DNA from: Nocardiopsis composta
Lineage (GTDB): Bacteria > Actinomycetota > Actinomycetes > Streptosporangiales > Streptosporangiaceae
Reading direction: 5' to 3'
NCBI RefSeq assembly: GCF_014200805.1
Contig: NZ_JACHDB010000002.1
Coordinates: 62,001 to 126,000 of the forward strand
Length of the DNA stretch: 64,000 bases
Shown: piece by piece, positions 53,720 to 62,772 of the stretch
How positions within the stretch are numbered: position 1 is the stretch's first letter
Layout: every line of letters begins with the position of its first letter
Program-made: the position numbers and the translations under genes
The notes under the pieces: generated by a model
The model's input: the letters and a program-made list of their open reading frames with translations, nothing else
Database searches by the model: none
Told to the model about the DNA's origin: nothing

Positions 53720-55141
53720 GTGAAGACCGATGTCGAGGAGCTCAGCCCGACCCGGGTCAAGCTGACCATCGAGGTTCCGTTCCAGGAACTGGATCACGCC
53801 TTCGACGTGACCTACAAGTCGCTGGCCAAGCAGGTCCGGATCAAGGGCTTCCGCCCCGGTAAGGCTCCGGCTCGGCTGATCGACCGCTACGTCGGGCGCG
53901 GCGCGGTGATCAGCGAGGCCGTCAACCACGCCGTTCCCGAGCTCTACAACGAGGCCATCCAGAAGGAGGAGGTCTTCGCGCTCGGCCAGCCCGACGTGGA
54001 GATCACCAAACTGGAGGACAACGACGAGCTCACCTTCACCGCCGAGGTCGACGTCCGCCCGAAGTTCGAGGTGACCGACTGGGAGGGTGTCGAGGTCACC
54101 GTGGACGACGCCACGGTCACCGAAGAGCAGGTCGACGACCAGCTCGGCAACCTCCGCGAGCGGTTCTCCACGCTGACCGGCGCCGGCCGCGCCGCGCAGA
54201 GCGGGGACCACGTCTCCATCGACCTGTCCGCCGCCATCGACGGCGAGGCGCTGGAGGACGTCCAGGCCAGCGGCGTCTCCTACGAGGTCGGCACCAACAC
54301 CATGCTGGAGGGCCTGGACGAGGCCATCGAGGGCCTGTCCGAGGGCGAGTCCGCGACCTTCTCCACCAAGCTGGTCGGCGGCGAGTACGAGGGCAAGGAG
54401 GCCGACGTCACGGTCACCGTGCACTCGGTCAAGATCAAGGAGCTGCCCGAGCTCGACGACGAGTTCGCCCAGATGGCGAGCGAGTTCGACACCATCGAGG
54501 AGCTCCGCGCCGACGTCCGCAAGCGGCTCGGCGAGATGCGCGAGGCGCAGCAGCGCGCGCAGGCCCGGGACCGCGCGATGGAGAAGCTGGTCGACTCCGT
54601 CGACATCCCGCTGCCCGAGTCGGTCGTCACCGACGAGGTGAACCGCCGCCGGCAGAGCCTGGAGCAGCAGCTCCAGCAGGGCGGGCTGTCCAAGGAGTCC
54701 TACCTGGAGTCCCAGGGCCAGTCCGAGGAGGAGTTCGAGGAGGAGCTCGAGAAGAGCGCCACCGCGGCCGTCAAGGCCGGCTTCGTGCTCGACCAGCTCG
54801 CCGTCCAGGAGGAGCTGAGCGCGGGCCAGGAGGAGCTCAGCGGCTACGTCATCGAGCAGGCCCAGCGGATGGGCGTCTCCCCGGACCAGCTGGTGCAGCA
54901 CCTGGTGCAGTCCAACCAGATCCAGGTGGCCTACACCGAGGTCGTCCGGTCCAAGGCGATGGACCTGGTCGCGGCGAAGGCCAAGGTCGTCGACGAGTCC
55001 GGCAACGAGGTGCGGACCGCCGACGCCGAGGAGGCCGCCGAGTCCTCCGAGGAGGCCCCCGAGGCCGCCGCCGAGGAGAAGACCGAGGCCCCCGAGGCCG
55101 CGGAGCAGGACGCCCCGGCCGAGGAGCAGGAGCAGAAGTAA
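53720..55141 (+). CDS. tig: Trigger factor
   Basis: This 473-residue chaperone has an N-terminal ribosome-binding domain (~1-115) with the GFRPGKAP signature loop, an FKBP-type PPIase domain (~150-240) and a helical C-terminal chaperone domain (~245-430). The last ~40 residues are acidic Glu/Ala-rich, common in actinobacterial trigger factors. It binds nascent chains at the ribosomal exit. GTG 53720 follows AGGAG. It heads the tig-clpP1-clpP2-clpX block, the standard actinobacterial order, but a strong terminator separates it from clpP1. TAGACT at 53546 may be its -10. Confidence 0.97.
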   Translation: MKTDVEELSPTRVKLTIEVPFQELDHAFDVTYKSLAKQVRIKGFRPGKAPARLIDRYVGRGAVISEAVNHAVPELYNEAIQKEEVFALGQPDVEITKLEDNDELTFTAEVDVRPKFEVTDWEGVEVTVDDATVTEEQVDDQLGNLRERFSTLTGAGRAAQSGDHVSIDLSAAIDGEALEDVQASGVSYEVGTNTMLEGLDEAIEGLSEGESATFSTKLVGGEYEGKEADVTVTVHSVKIKELPELDDEFAQMASEFDTIEELRADVRKRLGEMREAQQRAQARDRAMEKLVDSVDIPLPESVVTDEVNRRRQSLEQQLQQGGLSKESYLESQGQSEEEFEEELEKSATAAVKAGFVLDQLAVQEELSAGQEELSGYVIEQAQRMGVSPDQLVQHLVQSNQIQVAYTEVVRSKAMDLVAAKAKVVDESGNEVRTADAEEAAESSEEAPEAAAEEKTEAPEAAEQDAPAEEQEQK

Positions 55142-55172
55142 GGGCGCGGCGGCACCCCGCCGCCCGGCCCTT

Positions 55173-55209
55173 CGGGCCCCCGGACGCACACCGTGCGGCC
55201 GGGGGCCCG
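55173..55209 (+). terminator. Long hairpin after tig
   Basis: 11-nt outer arms (55173-55183 and 55199-55209) and an inner CGCAC/GTGCG stem form one long hairpin with a single mismatch, so clpP1P2 needs its own promoter. Confidence 0.75.
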
Positions 55210-55225
55210 TTCGCTTGTGGCGGAA
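55209..55225 (+). promoter_or_regulatory. Candidate ClgR operator upstream of clpP1
   Basis: GTTCGCTTGTGGCGGAA contains CGCTTGTGGCG, matching the ClgR core as I recall it (CGCYNANRGCG) except G for the central A. ClgR activates clpP1P2 in other actinobacteria. The site lies ~145 bp before the clpP1 start. Confidence 0.45.
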
Positions 55226-55354
55226 GGCGGTGGCGGGGCCGCCCGGGAACCTGCGCTCAAAGCGAACAGGGCGCCGAACCGTCCGAGCGGGGCGGCGATG
55301 AGCGTTAGTGTCGCAAGCGTCGCAACCGTTTCGAAATCGGAGCAGGTGACGAGA

Positions 55355-55978
55355 GTGCCGCCGACCTTGAATGAGTCCACGCGAGTCGAAGCCCGTACGG
55401 CCGAGTCGCCTCTTCCCCAGGTGATCGAGCAGACGTCCCAGCGCCTGCTGCGCCAGCGGATCGTCTTCCTCGGCCAGCAGGTCGACGACGAGATCGCCAA
55501 CCGCATCGTGGGTGAGCTGCTGCTGCTGTCCGCCGAGGACCGCAACCGGGACATCACGCTCTACATCAACTCCCCCGGCGGTTCGGTCACCGCCGGCATG
55601 GCGATCTACGACGTCATGCAGTACATCCCGAACGACGTCCGCACCGTGGGCATGGGCATGGCCGCGTCCATGGGGCAGTTCCTGCTCTGCGCCGGCGCGC
55701 CGGGCAAGCGCTTCGCGCTGCCGCACGCCCGGGTGATGATGCACCAGCCCAGCGGCGGCATCGGCGGAACCGCCTCCGACATCCGGATCCTCGCCGACGA
55801 CCTGCTGTACGTGAAGAAGATGTTCCAGGAGCGGATCGCCTTCCACACCGGGCAGAGCGTGGAGCAGATCGAGAAGGACTCCGACCGGGACCGCTGGTTC
55901 ACCGCGGAGGAGGCCCGGGAGTACGGGTTCATCGACGAGGTGCTGCAGGGCACCCTCGACGTCTCCGGCCGCGGCTGA
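55355..55978 (+). CDS. clpP1: ATP-dependent Clp protease proteolytic subunit ClpP1
   Basis: This 207-residue peptidase has the catalytic Ser105 (GMAASMGQ), His130 (MMHQP) and an Asp in the [12 protein letters not shown] region. [17 protein letters not shown] is the substrate groove. It assembles with ClpP2 into a mixed tetradecamer served by ClpX and ClpC. The start is a judgement: GTG 55355 has AGGTGA 5 nt upstream and gives the usual ~200-residue length. GTG 55346 and ATG 55298 are in frame, but codons before ~55340 lose the high GC third position, suggesting leader. A TAGTGT at 55306 may be the -10. Confidence 0.95.
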   Translation: MPPTLNESTRVEARTAESPLPQVIEQTSQRLLRQRIVFLGQQVDDEIANRIVGELLLLSAEDRNRDITLYINSPGGSVTAGMAIYDVMQYIPNDVRTVGMGMAASMGQFLLCAGAPGKRFALPHARVMMHQPSGGIGGTASDIRILADDLLYVKKMFQERIAFHTGQSVEQIEKDSDRDRWFTAEEAREYGFIDEVLQGTLDVSGRG

Positions 55979-56072
55979 GCGCCGCGGAGCGAGGAGACCC
56001 CAGATCCAAGCGGGCGGAGCGGGGGCCCGAGCCGTCCCGCCGACCGTCCGGTGCACCGTGGAGGGCCAGAAC

Positions 56073-56735
56073 ATGAACGAGTACGACTTCCAGGCGTTCG
56101 GCGCCGGCGGCATGGCCCCGCCGAGTCCGCAGAGCCGCTACATCCTTCCGTCGTTCGTCGAGCGCACGTCGTACGGCGTGAAGGAGATGAATCCGTACAA
56201 CAAGCTGTTCGAAGAGCGGATCATCTTCGTCGGCGTGCAGATCGACGACACCTCGGCCAACGACATCATGGCGCAGCTGCTCACCCTCGAGCAGATCGAC
56301 GGCGAGCGCGACATCCAGATGTACATCAACTCGCCGGGCGGGTCGTTCACCTCGCTGATGGCGATCTACGACACCATGCAGTTCGTCCGCCCCGACGTGC
56401 AGACGGTCTGCATCGGCCAGGCCGCCTCGGCCGCCGCGGTGCTGCTCGCCGGCGGCACCAAGGGCAAGCGCGGCTGCCTGCCCAACGCCCGGATCCTGAT
56501 CCACCAGCCGGCCACCGACGTGACCCGCGGCCAGGCCAGCGACCTGGAGATCCAGGCCAACGAGATCATGCGGATCCGCAAGCAGCTGGAGAGCACCCTG
56601 GCGCGGCACACCGACCACACCGAGGAGCAGATCTCGGCCGACATCGAGCGGGACAAGATCCTCACCGCCGAGGAGGCCAAGGAGTACGGCATCGTCGACT
56701 TCGTCCTGCCGTACCGCAAGACCTCCATGAAGTAG
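56073..56735 (+). CDS. clpP2: ATP-dependent Clp protease proteolytic subunit ClpP2
   Basis: This 220-residue paralogue of ClpP1 has [17 protein letters not shown], the Ser in [11 protein letters not shown] and the His in ILIHQPA. The N-terminus ([28 protein letters not shown]) is a cleavable-looking extension typical of actinobacterial ClpP2. ATG 56073 has GGAGGG 7 nt upstream. It follows clpP1 by 94 bp on the same strand, so the two are surely one operon, and both subunits are needed for activity in actinobacteria. Confidence 0.96.
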   Translation: MNEYDFQAFGAGGMAPPSPQSRYILPSFVERTSYGVKEMNPYNKLFEERIIFVGVQIDDTSANDIMAQLLTLEQIDGERDIQMYINSPGGSFTSLMAIYDTMQFVRPDVQTVCIGQAASAAAVLLAGGTKGKRGCLPNARILIHQPATDVTRGQASDLEIQANEIMRIRKQLESTLARHTDHTEEQISADIERDKILTAEEAKEYGIVDFVLPYRKTSMK

Positions 56736-56981
56736 GTCCCCCGGGGACCGCCGGGGGACCGGCCTTCAGCACACGCCGGACACGGCCGGGTGGTGAAGCC
56801 GGTCCCCTTCTTCGCTTACGCTCAGAGGAACGACGCACAGATCACCCCGTACGAACGCGGCGCCGGAGGGCATATCCTGCAAATGCGGGAGCCGGCCCCC
56901 TGAGGACCCGGGAACGACATCCGGTCGGGCGGGCGCACGAGCGCCGGTGACGGGGCGGCCTACGTTATAAGGAGTGGCTGG

Positions 56982-58250
56982 GTGGCACGCATCGGCGACG
57001 GTGGAGACCTGCTGAAGTGCTCGTTCTGCGGCAAGAGCCAGAAGCAGGTGAAGAAGCTCATTGCCGGCCCGGGTGTGTACATCTGCGACGAGTGCATCGA
57101 CCTGTGCAACGAGATCATCGAAGAGGAACTCGCCGACTCCACCGAGCTCAAGTGGGACAGCCTGCCCAAGCCTCGGGAGATCTATGAGTTCTTGGACTCC
57201 TATGTGATCGGCCAGGAGCAGGCGAAGAAGGCGCTGTCGGTGGCGGTGTACAACCACTACAAGCGGGTGCGCTCGGAGGGGGAGCGGCCGCGCGATGAGG
57301 ACGTGGAGATCGCCAAGTCCAACATCTTGCTGCTGGGGCCCACCGGGTCGGGCAAGACGCTGCTGGCCCAGACGCTGGCCAAGATCCTCAACGTGCCGTT
57401 CGCGATCGCCGATGCCACGGCGCTGACCGAGGCGGGCTATGTGGGCGAGGATGTGGAGAACATCTTGCTCAAGTTGATCCAGGCGGCCGATTACGACGTG
57501 AAGAAGGCCGAGACCGGGATCATCTACATCGACGAGGTGGACAAGGTCGCCCGCAAGTCGGAGAACCCCTCCATCACCCGGGACGTGTCGGGGGAGGGGG
57601 TGCAGCAGGCGCTGCTGAAGATCTTGGAGGGCACCACGGCCAGTGTGCCGCCGCAGGGCGGGCGCAAGCATCCGCACCAGGAGTTCATCCAGATCGATAC
57701 CACCAATGTGCTGTTCATCTGCGGTGGGGCCTTCGCCGGGTTGGACGGGTTGATCGATCAGCGGGTGGGCCGGCGGGGGATGGGGTTCAATGCGGTGCTG
57801 GGTCCGGAGCCGGGGGGTGCGGATCTGTTCGGTGAGGTGATGCCGGAGGATCTGTTGAAGTTCGGGATGATCCCGGAGTTCGTGGGGCGGTTGCCGGTGA
57901 TCACGAGTGTGCATGATCTGGATCGGGCGGCGTTGATCCGGATTTTGACCGAGCCGCGCAATGCGCTGGTGAAGCAGTATCAGCGGTTGTTCGAGTTGGA
58001 CGGGGTGGGGCTGGAGTTCTCTTCGGGGGCGCTGGAGGCGATCGCGGAGCAGGCGATCATTCGGGGGACGGGTGCCCGGGGGTTGCGGGCGATCATCGAG
58101 GAGGTGTTGTTGTCGGTGATGTATGAGGTGCCTTCGCGTGAGGATGTGGGTCAGGTGATCATTACGCGGGAGGCGGTGTTGGAGCATGTGAATCCGACGA
58201 TCGTGCCGCGGGGTGGTCGGGGTGAGGAGCCCGAGGAGAAGACCGCCTGA
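56982..58250 (+). CDS. clpX: ATP-dependent Clp protease ATP-binding subunit ClpX
   Basis: This 422-residue AAA+ unfoldase has an N-terminal zinc finger (Cys13, Cys16, Cys35, Cys38), Walker [11 protein letters not shown], Walker [10 protein letters not shown], the pore loop GYVGEDVEN and the RKHPHQEF sensor region. IGF-type loop function is expected for docking ClpP. GTG 56982 follows AAGGAG at 8 nt; TACGTT (56962) may be the -10. Codon use changes inside the gene: from about residue 65, and strongly after ~57690, C-ending codons give way to TTG, GGT, GAT and GTG-rich sequence up to the stop. The protein itself is fully conserved. Confidence 0.97.
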   Translation: MARIGDGGDLLKCSFCGKSQKQVKKLIAGPGVYICDECIDLCNEIIEEELADSTELKWDSLPKPREIYEFLDSYVIGQEQAKKALSVAVYNHYKRVRSEGERPRDEDVEIAKSNILLLGPTGSGKTLLAQTLAKILNVPFAIADATALTEAGYVGEDVENILLKLIQAADYDVKKAETGIIYIDEVDKVARKSENPSITRDVSGEGVQQALLKILEGTTASVPPQGGRKHPHQEFIQIDTTNVLFICGGAFAGLDGLIDQRVGRRGMGFNAVLGPEPGGADLFGEVMPEDLLKFGMIPEFVGRLPVITSVHDLDRAALIRILTEPRNALVKQYQRLFELDGVGLEFSSGALEAIAEQAIIRGTGARGLRAIIEEVLLSVMYEVPSREDVGQVIITREAVLEHVNPTIVPRGGRGEEPEEKTA

Positions 58251-58320
58251 CGACGGCCGGCATCACCGGCGGCCCTGCCCGCGGCAGACGCCCGTACAGA
58301 CACTCCCCTGGAGACGCTTC

Positions 58321-58349
58321 GGGGCGGGCCCGCACACCGGGCCCGCCCC
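58321..58349. terminator. Hairpin after clpX
   Basis: 12-nt perfect arms (58321-58332 and 58338-58349), 5-nt loop, between convergent clpX and the DUF305 gene. Confidence 0.7.
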
Positions 58350-58390
58350 TCGCCGTTCCCGCCGCACCGCTCCGCGCCCCGGGCCCGGCC

Positions 58391-59095
58391 TCAGTCCTCC
58401 AGCGCCTGCTCCATCCGCTCGATGTCGGCGGACTGCTCGGCCATCACGTCGTCGGCCATCCGCAGCACGTCGGGGTGCTTGCCGTCGACGCTGGCGTCCT
58501 CGGCCATCTCGATGGCGCCCTCGTGGTGGGCGGTCATCAGCTTCACGAACAGCCGGTCGAAGTCGTCGCCCTCGGCGGCCTCCAGATCGTCCAGATCCTC
58601 CTGGGAGACCATGCCGGGCATGTCGGTGTGGTCGATGTCGATCGGGCAGTCACCGCCGCCGTGGTGGCCCGCCCCGTCCCCGTCCCGCCAGGCGGTCAGC
58701 CCGCACTGGTCGGCGTAGTTCGGGTTGCCCTCCGCGGGGCCGTAGACGTTGTCGTCCAGCCACGCCTCCATCGCCTCGATCTCGGGCCCCTGGGCGGCGG
58801 CGATCCGGTCGGCGATCTTCTCCACCGACTCCCGCTCCACCCGCTCCTCGACCAGGTCGGTCATCTCCAGCGCCTGCGAGTGGTGCTCGATCATCTTGAG
58901 CACGTACTCCACATCGGCCTCGTTGTGCCGGACGTCCTCGTTGGCCGCGTCGATCTGCTCCTGGGAGGCCGGCGAGGCGGAGTCGCCGGGGGCGCCGGGG
59001 TCGAGCACCGGGGGCGCGCCGGCGGCCTCGGAACCCGAGCAGGCGGAGGCGAGCAGGAGGACGGCCGCCACCGCGGCCGGGACCCAACGGTGCAC
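58391..59095 (-). CDS. DUF305 lipoprotein
   Basis: This 234-residue secreted lipoprotein has a signal peptide with lipobox LLLASAC (Cys19) and two DUF305 halves, each with a helical His-His motif: MIEHHSQALEMTDL and MTAHHEGAIEMAED. A His/Gly-rich insert (AGHHGGGDCPIDIDH) lies between them. DUF305 proteins are ferritin-like and often linked to copper or other metals, so extracytoplasmic metal binding is plausible but unproved. GTG 59095 has a GAGAGGAG tract upstream. It is divergent from the LVIVD protein gene. Confidence 0.88.
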   Translation of the reverse strand: MHRWVPAAVAAVLLLASACSGSEAAGAPPVLDPGAPGDSASPASQEQIDAANEDVRHNEADVEYVLKMIEHHSQALEMTDLVEERVERESVEKIADRIAAAQGPEIEAMEAWLDDNVYGPAEGNPNYADQCGLTAWRDGDGAGHHGGGDCPIDIDHTDMPGMVSQEDLDDLEAAEGDDFDRLFVKLMTAHHEGAIEMAEDASVDGKHPDVLRMADDVMAEQSADIERMEQALED

Positions 59096-59549
59096 AGGGG
59101 GGCTCCTCTCGGGCGGGGCGTGACTCGGCGGGGAGAGTCCGGTGGCGCCGCGCCGCTCTCCGCGTTGTCTACTGCCTCCACCGGGGTCCTGTCCAGGGGG
59201 ACGGAGAGTGGGAAGGGCGTCCGGGCACCGTTCCGAAAGGCGGGGCGGAACGGCTTCCCCGATTTCGGTTCCGCGTTCCCCTGTTTCAAGCGATTCCGAA
59301 ACCGGGGTTTCCGAGGCGGTCCCGGGCGGCCGGATCCGGGCGGCGGTCCGCGCGGTGGAACGCCCTGCCGCGTGGGAACTCCCGCTGCAGCCGGGCGGCT
59401 GGACGGGATGCCCGGGGAAGTGCGTGAAAGGCGGCGAAGTGACGGATATGTACCGTCCGGTGGTGCTCCCCTGTACAGAACGGGAACGGCCTCTGTAGCT
59501 TTCGTGGTGTTTCGGTGTGCTTGTACCCGCCTAAGGAGAAGGAGGCCGG

Positions 59550-59675
59550 ATGTCGACATCCTCCGGTCCGCTCAGGCGTCTCCCCCGGGCGGCGCTCCGC
59601 AAGCACGGCGGGACCGGCCCCTGTCCCCGAGCCCTCCGAACCACCCCGCACCAGGCCGGTCCGCAGCAGGACTGA
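59550..59675 (+). CDS. 41-residue ORF upstream of the LVIVD gene
   Basis: ATG 59550 is preceded by AAGGAGAAGGAGG, the strongest Shine-Dalgarno in the window. The product (MSTSSGPLRRLPRAALRKHG...) is basic with one cysteine, and most of its codons end in G or C. No homology is recognised. It could be a small protein, a leader peptide for the LVIVD gene 145 bp downstream, or a chance frame. The remaining stretch 59096-59549 holds an imperfect TCCGAAACC inverted repeat near 59290-59312 but no gene. Confidence 0.35.
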   Translation: MSTSSGPLRRLPRAALRKHGGTGPCPRALRTTPHQAGPQQD

Positions 59676-59820
59676 CCGCACCGCGGGTCCGGCCGCGACG
59701 GACCCGCTCCACCACCCCCAAGCGACCGCGCGGCCCGCTCCCGTGGCCGGCCGCAACGGGGCCGGACGAGACGGCGTGCGCCTCCGGTACCCGGGTCCCA
59801 TTCGTGAATGAGGAGTCCGC

Positions 59821-61215
59821 ATGTCGCCATCCCCCGAGAGATCCGCGAGACGGCTGCGGCGCATCGCCGCCGCGGCGGTCGGCGCAGCGGGTCTGCTGCT
59901 GAGCCTGGCCTTCGCGCCCCCGGCCGCGGCCGACACCCCGCCCGCCGACTCGATCTCCAGCGACAACATCGAGCACCTGGCGAACGTCCCCAAGCCGGAA
60001 GGGTTCGAGGACACCAACTCCGACCTGGCCTTCACCGGCGACTACGCGATCGGCGGCAACTACAACGGGTTCGTCATCTACGACATCTCCGACCCGGCCG
60101 ATCCGCAGATCACCAGTACCGTGCTGTGCCCCGGCGGGCAGGGCGACGTGTCGGTCAGCGGCGACCTGCTCTACTTCTCGGTGGACTACCCCCGAGCGGG
60201 CGAGGAGTGCGGCGCCGCCGAGTCCGACCCGGAGGACCCGAACGCCTTCGAGGGCATCCGGATCTTCGACATCTCCGACAAGACGGCCCCGCAGTACGTC
60301 TCGGCGGTGCGCACCGACTGCGGGTCGCACACCAACACCCTGCTGCAGGGCGGCGAGACCGACTACATCTACGTCTCCTCCTACGCGCCCTCGGACCGCT
60401 ACCCCAACTGCCAGCCGCCGCACGACAAGGTGGCCATCATCGAGGTGCCGCTGGACGACCCGGCCTCGGCGGAGATCGCCGCGGAGCCGGTGCTCTTCCC
60501 GGACGGCGGCAACCACGACCAGGACGGCCTGCTCCGCCCGACCGAGGGCTGCCACGACATCACCATGTTCCCCGAGCGCGACCTGGCGGCCGGGGCCTGC
60601 ATGGGCGACGGCATCATCATGGACATCAGCGACCCGCTCGCCCCCGAGGTGGTGGAACGGGTCCGCGATGAGAACTTCGCCTTCTGGCACTCCGCGACCT
60701 TCACCAACAACGGCAAGGGCGTGCTCTTCACCGACGAGCTCGGCGGCGGCGGTGCGGCCACCTGCACCCCGGAGATCGGCCCGGAGCGCGGCGCCAACGC
60801 GGTCTACGGCCTGAAGACCAAGAAGGGCAAGGCCCAGCTCGACTTCAAGAGCTACTTCAAGATCGACCGGCACCAGGGCACCGAGCAGAACTGCGTCGCG
60901 CACAACGGCTCGCTGATCCCGGTCAAGGGCAAGAACTACTTCGTCCAGTCCTGGTACCAGGGCGGCGTCTCGATCATCGACTTCAACGACCTCTCCAAGC
61001 CGAAGGAGATCGCCTACTTCGACGCCGACGACCGCGTCGACGAGTCGATCGAGACCAACACCAACACCTGGTCCACCTACTACTACAACGGCTACATCTA
61101 CAACTCCGACATCGACCGCGGCCTCGACGTCCTCAAGGTCACCGACAAGCGCCTCAAGGGCGCGGAGAAGGTCCGCTTCGACGAATTTAACCCGCAGAAC
61201 CAGCCGAGGTACTGA
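59821..61215 (+). CDS. Secreted LVIVD-repeat protein
   Basis: This 464-residue protein has a Sec-type signal peptide (RRLRRIAAAAVGAAGLLLSL, cleavage near PAAADT) and LVIVD-type beta-propeller repeats, e.g. GFVIYDISDPADPQI, IRIFDISDKTAPQY, IIMDISDPLAPEVV and VSIIDFNDLSKPKEI. Cysteines are many, suggesting disulfides outside the cell. The function of LVIVD proteins is unknown; the divergent DUF305 lipoprotein suggests a shared extracytoplasmic role. The start lacks a strong Shine-Dalgarno. The final sequence CCGAGGTACTGA is duplicated just past the stop (61220-61231). Confidence 0.88.
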   Translation: MSPSPERSARRLRRIAAAAVGAAGLLLSLAFAPPAAADTPPADSISSDNIEHLANVPKPEGFEDTNSDLAFTGDYAIGGNYNGFVIYDISDPADPQITSTVLCPGGQGDVSVSGDLLYFSVDYPRAGEECGAAESDPEDPNAFEGIRIFDISDKTAPQYVSAVRTDCGSHTNTLLQGGETDYIYVSSYAPSDRYPNCQPPHDKVAIIEVPLDDPASAEIAAEPVLFPDGGNHDQDGLLRPTEGCHDITMFPERDLAAGACMGDGIIMDISDPLAPEVVERVRDENFAFWHSATFTNNGKGVLFTDELGGGGAATCTPEIGPERGANAVYGLKTKKGKAQLDFKSYFKIDRHQGTEQNCVAHNGSLIPVKGKNYFVQSWYQGGVSIIDFNDLSKPKEIAYFDADDRVDESIETNTNTWSTYYYNGYIYNSDIDRGLDVLKVTDKRLKGAEKVRFDEFNPQNQPRY

Positions 61216-61239
61216 ACCACCGAGGTACTGAGGCAGGCC

Positions 61240-61310
61240 GCCCCTCCCCGGGCGCTTCCGGGGAGGGCGCTGCGAACCGCGCCCCGTCCCGGGCTTCCGG
61301 GGCGGGGCGC
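61240..61310. terminator. Two consecutive hairpins between the LVIVD gene and the FolC-like gene
   Basis: Hairpin 1 (~61240-61268, CCTCCCCGG/CCGGGGAGG core) and hairpin 2 (~61279-61310, GCGCCCCG/CGGGGCGC ends, one mismatch) lie between convergent genes. Confidence 0.6.
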
Positions 61311-61328
61311 CGCCGCGTCCCGGCCGGC

Positions 61329-62594
61329 TCAGCGCGCCCCGGTGTCGAACATCAGCTCGGTGTCGGCGTCGGCCAGGGCGAGGAGGCGGGCGGCGAAGTA
61401 GACCGTGCCCAGGGCCAGGACGTGGTCGCCGAGGGCGGCGACGGAGGCGGGGGTGAGGTCGGTGGAGTGCACCCGGTGCCAGTGCGGTGGCAGTTCGCGG
61501 GCGAAGCGCAGGTGGGCCAGGGGGAGGTCGGCGGCGGTCACCGGGAGGCCGGCGAGTTCGGCGATGGCGCCGGGGACGTCCTTGTGGTCGGGGAGGCAGA
61601 GCAGCACGTGGTCGATCCGGGGCCAGTGCTCGCGGGCGTGCGCCAGGGCGGTGCGGACCCCGGTGCGGTCGATGGCGGAGTCGACGATCAGCCGGGCGGT
61701 GCCGATCCGGTGGTGGGAGAGGCGGCCGGGGAGGCGGACCGAGCCGAGTACGGCGGCGGTGCGCGCCGGGTCGCCGGCGGAGGGGTCCCGGCCGAGGGCG
61801 CGGAGCATCCGCTCGGCCGCGGCGTGCCCGAGCACCGCGGAGGAGGCGGAGAGCCCGGCCGGGCGGAGTTCCGGGGCGAGCAGGCCGGAGGCCCCGGAAG
61901 CGGGATCGACCTGCTCGGGGGCGACCCGGCCGGCGCAGGCCTCCCGGAGGGCGGCGCGCATCGAACCGGCGGTCTCCGGCTCCTGCGGGAGGTGCACGAA
62001 GGCCTCGGTGCGCGGACCGCAGACGCCGGCCTTCTCCGCGGCGATCTCGGCCGGTGTGTCGCCGAGCACGCCGATGTGCTCGGCGAAGACCGCCCCCATC
62101 GCGACCACCCGCGGCCCGGTCAGGGACAACTCGTCGCGGCGCCCGCCCATCCCGGCCTCCAGTACGCACGCGTCGGCGCCGATCCGCACCGCCTCCAGCA
62201 GGCCGGCCGCGAGGAACAGGCCGTTGGGGCCCAGGTAGCCGCCGTCCGCGGCGGGCAGCCGGCCCCGGGCGGCGGAGATCCGGGCGGCCAGGGCCTCCAG
62301 CCGCCCGCCGGAGACCGCGCGGCCGTCCACCCGGATCCGTTCGCGGTGGCTCCGGTGGCTCGGCCCGGTGACGGTCACCACTCGCAGCCCGGCGGCGGCC
62401 AACCGGGCCGAGGCGAACGCGGCGGTGGTGCCCTTGCCCTTGGATCCGACCACGCCGAGCACCGGAACGGCGTCCTGCGGGTCGCCGAGCCCGCGGAGGA
62501 GGGCGGCCATCCGGGGCAGGCTGCGCCGCTCGCCGGGGGCGCGGGCCTCCCACTCCTCGGTGAAGACGCCGGGCGCGGGTTCGAAATCGGACAT
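61329..62594 (-). CDS. FolC/Mur-ligase-like ATP-dependent ligase (diverged paralogue)
   Basis: This 421-residue protein has the folylpolyglutamate synthase/Mur ligase fold but departs from it at signature sites. The P-loop reads GSKGKGTT (50-57) instead of GTNGKTS. The SPHL motif is replaced by VTGPSHRSHRERI, although RERIxVDG follows. GMGGRRDEL and AEHIGVLGDT resemble the GMGG and DH motifs, but the late AHNP signature is replaced by IVDSAIDRTG. It probably ligates an amino acid to a carboxylate other than standard dihydropteroate, or has lost activity. ATG 62594 is 6 nt downstream of TACAAC on the minus strand. It is divergent from canonical folC. Confidence 0.8.
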   Translation of the reverse strand: MSDFEPAPGVFTEEWEARAPGERRSLPRMAALLRGLGDPQDAVPVLGVVGSKGKGTTAAFASARLAAAGLRVVTVTGPSHRSHRERIRVDGRAVSGGRLEALAARISAARGRLPAADGGYLGPNGLFLAAGLLEAVRIGADACVLEAGMGGRRDELSLTGPRVVAMGAVFAEHIGVLGDTPAEIAAEKAGVCGPRTEAFVHLPQEPETAGSMRAALREACAGRVAPEQVDPASGASGLLAPELRPAGLSASSAVLGHAAAERMLRALGRDPSAGDPARTAAVLGSVRLPGRLSHHRIGTARLIVDSAIDRTGVRTALAHAREHWPRIDHVLLCLPDHKDVPGAIAELAGLPVTAADLPLAHLRFARELPPHWHRVHSTDLTPASVAALGDHVLALGTVYFAARLLALADADTELMFDTGAR

Positions 62595-62600
62595 GCGCCA

Positions 62601-62606
62601 GTTGTA
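62601..62606 (-). promoter_or_regulatory. -10 element of the FolC-like gene (leaderless)
   Basis: Minus-strand TACAAC, then TGGCGC, then ATG 62594; no Shine-Dalgarno. Confidence 0.45.
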
Positions 62607-62760
62607 CAGCACGCCGCGGCGGACGGCGCACCTGCGATGACCTCGGCGCCACGGGGCCGTCGGAGCACCCGGACGGGGCCGCGGCGCCGGGATCACCGCC
62701 TGGGGGAGGGTGTGTGATCGGCCATGCGCGGGGCGGGGCGGCGGCACCGCGGGCGGTCAG

Positions 62761-62766
62761 TAGGCT
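62761..62766 (+). promoter_or_regulatory. -10 element upstream of folC
   Basis: TAGGCT followed by GGAGGC and GTG 62773, the same 12 bases that precede the start of ettA. It should give a transcript beginning at the GTG. Confidence 0.5.
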
Positions 62767-62772
62767 GGAGGC

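Noticed and set aside
55298-55354. ATG 55298 as the clpP1 start
   Set aside because: The codons before ~55340 lose GC3 bias, and GTG 55355 has the better Shine-Dalgarno and expected length. It remains possible.
56766-58187. 473-codon frame antisense to clpX
   Set aside because: It is His/Arg/Leu/Pro-rich with no family resemblance and arises from the G+T-rich codon usage of clpX.
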